A stretch of 64,000 bases of DNA. Source: Methylobacterium haplocladii. GTDB taxonomy: Bacteria; Pseudomonadota; Alphaproteobacteria; Rhizobiales; Beijerinckiaceae. Positions 63,630-64,000 of this stretch are shown piece after piece. The notes under the pieces were generated by a model, which was not told the origin of the DNA, searched no databases, and worked only from the letters and a program-made list of their open reading frames with translations. Numbering within the stretch: the stretch's first letter is position 1; each line of letters begins with the position of its first letter. The stretch covers positions 62,001-126,000 of the forward strand of contig NZ_BJZT01000005.1 of NCBI RefSeq assembly GCF_007992175.1, in the 5' to 3' direction. Position numbers and translations under genes: made by a program.

Positions 63630-64000
63630 TCACGTCCGCTCCAGCCCCGCCGACATCGCCCGCGGCCTCTGGCGCGGTGAGAAGCCCGATCCGGCAAGCA
63701 GGCTGTCGCGGCGTACGAGATCCCCGGCTCGTGGATTCCTGGCGCCGAGCAGGCGCTCGATGCGCGCCGCGAGGCGGTCGCCGATCCCGGCATGGGGGCG
63801 GCGCAGCCGGGCGAGGATGACCTCCGGCCGGGCCGTGCCGACGAACCGGTCGACGCTTCGGATCCAGCCCTCACGCGGCAGATCGCCGGCCTCGAGACAG
63901 AGCACCCAATCATGCCGCGCCATTTGCGCGGCCGCACGCCACGGACCGGCCGGCCCGCTCTGGACGAGCGTCGCGCCCGAGGCGTCCGCGATCGTTTCAA
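63630..64000 (-). CDS. Glycosyltransferase family 2 protein, C-terminal part
   Basis: Open frame on the minus strand running off the window edge, so the N-terminal catalytic half is outside. The visible 120 residues include QSGPAGPWRAAAQMARHDWVL and CLEAGDLPREGWIRSV, typical of GT2 glycosyltransferases around the acceptor loop, then a basic C-terminus. Substrate unknown. Confidence 0.75.
   Translation of the reverse strand, partial: ETIADASGATLVQSGPAGPWRAAAQMARHDWVLCLEAGDLPREGWIRSVDRFVGTARPEVILARLRRPHAGIGDRLAARIERLLGARNPRAGDLVRRDSLLAGSGFSPRQRPRAMSAGLERT

Overview
The window is a 64 kb piece of a high-GC alphaproteobacterial chromosome. Gene content and protein style (split ccm locus, ftsY, aconitase AcnA, a DUF1013/TrcR regulator, RpoH next to an RluD-type synthase, a GT39-GT2-LAB_N cluster, many small secreted proteins) point to Methylobacterium or Methylorubrum. 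That assignment is inference from family resemblance; no 16S gene is present. Coding is dense, with many ATGA/TGATG overlaps and tail-to-tail overlaps. One tRNA (Glu, CTC) is present. I saw no rRNA, insertion sequence, prophage or CRISPR array.

Layout. 1-3.2 kb: end of a TonB-dependent receptor, overlapped by a PepSY membrane protein (iron uptake). 3.3-9.4 kb: DUF1013 cell-cycle regulator, two unknown genes, an RluA-type pseudouridine synthase, ftsY, a decayed VapBC pair and a YciB/IspZ septation protein. 9.4-16.4 kb: cytochrome c maturation genes in two blocks (ccmC-ccmD-ccmG and ccmA-ccmB), separated by a Zn peptidase, a small secreted protein, a SOUL haem-binding protein, a chemoreceptor and an unknown gene. 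16.5-24 kb: a long inverted repeat, acnA, a ModE-like regulator, an AT-rich island, a PAS protein, a second small CxxC secreted protein and an acyl-CoA synthetase. 24.4-33.3 kb: a three-gene lipid/glycan modification operon, a PNPOx-like protein, cystathionine beta-lyase, an Rmf-like protein, a secreted catalase-family peroxidase, RarD and a P1 peptidase.

33.3-45.4 kb is the most accessory-looking part. It holds small unknown genes, a type I secretion ABC/HlyD pair with a probable non-RTX substrate (CBM60-like plus DUF5648 repeats), a Tat-type SDR, and a bacterial NHEJ module. In that module Ku is coupled to a tiny receiver-like ORF and diverges from a LigD that a one-base frameshift splits into PE and LIG-POL parts. 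45.4-51.8 kb: an ABC exporter, an NAD(P)-binding protein, a NodS-like methyltransferase with an export-like leader, small unknowns, a VOC protein, a CAP-domain lipoprotein and tRNA-Glu. 52-64 kb: rluD, rpoH, a GHSKG hydrolase-like protein, a Pro-rich membrane protein, purA, a D-amino-acid transaminase, purB, a DUF892 protein, moaB, small exported proteins, a TonB-C-like protein and a partial glycosyltransferase.

Starts were chosen from Shine-Dalgarno spacing, signal peptides and family-like N-termini. Where several starts fit, the entry says so.
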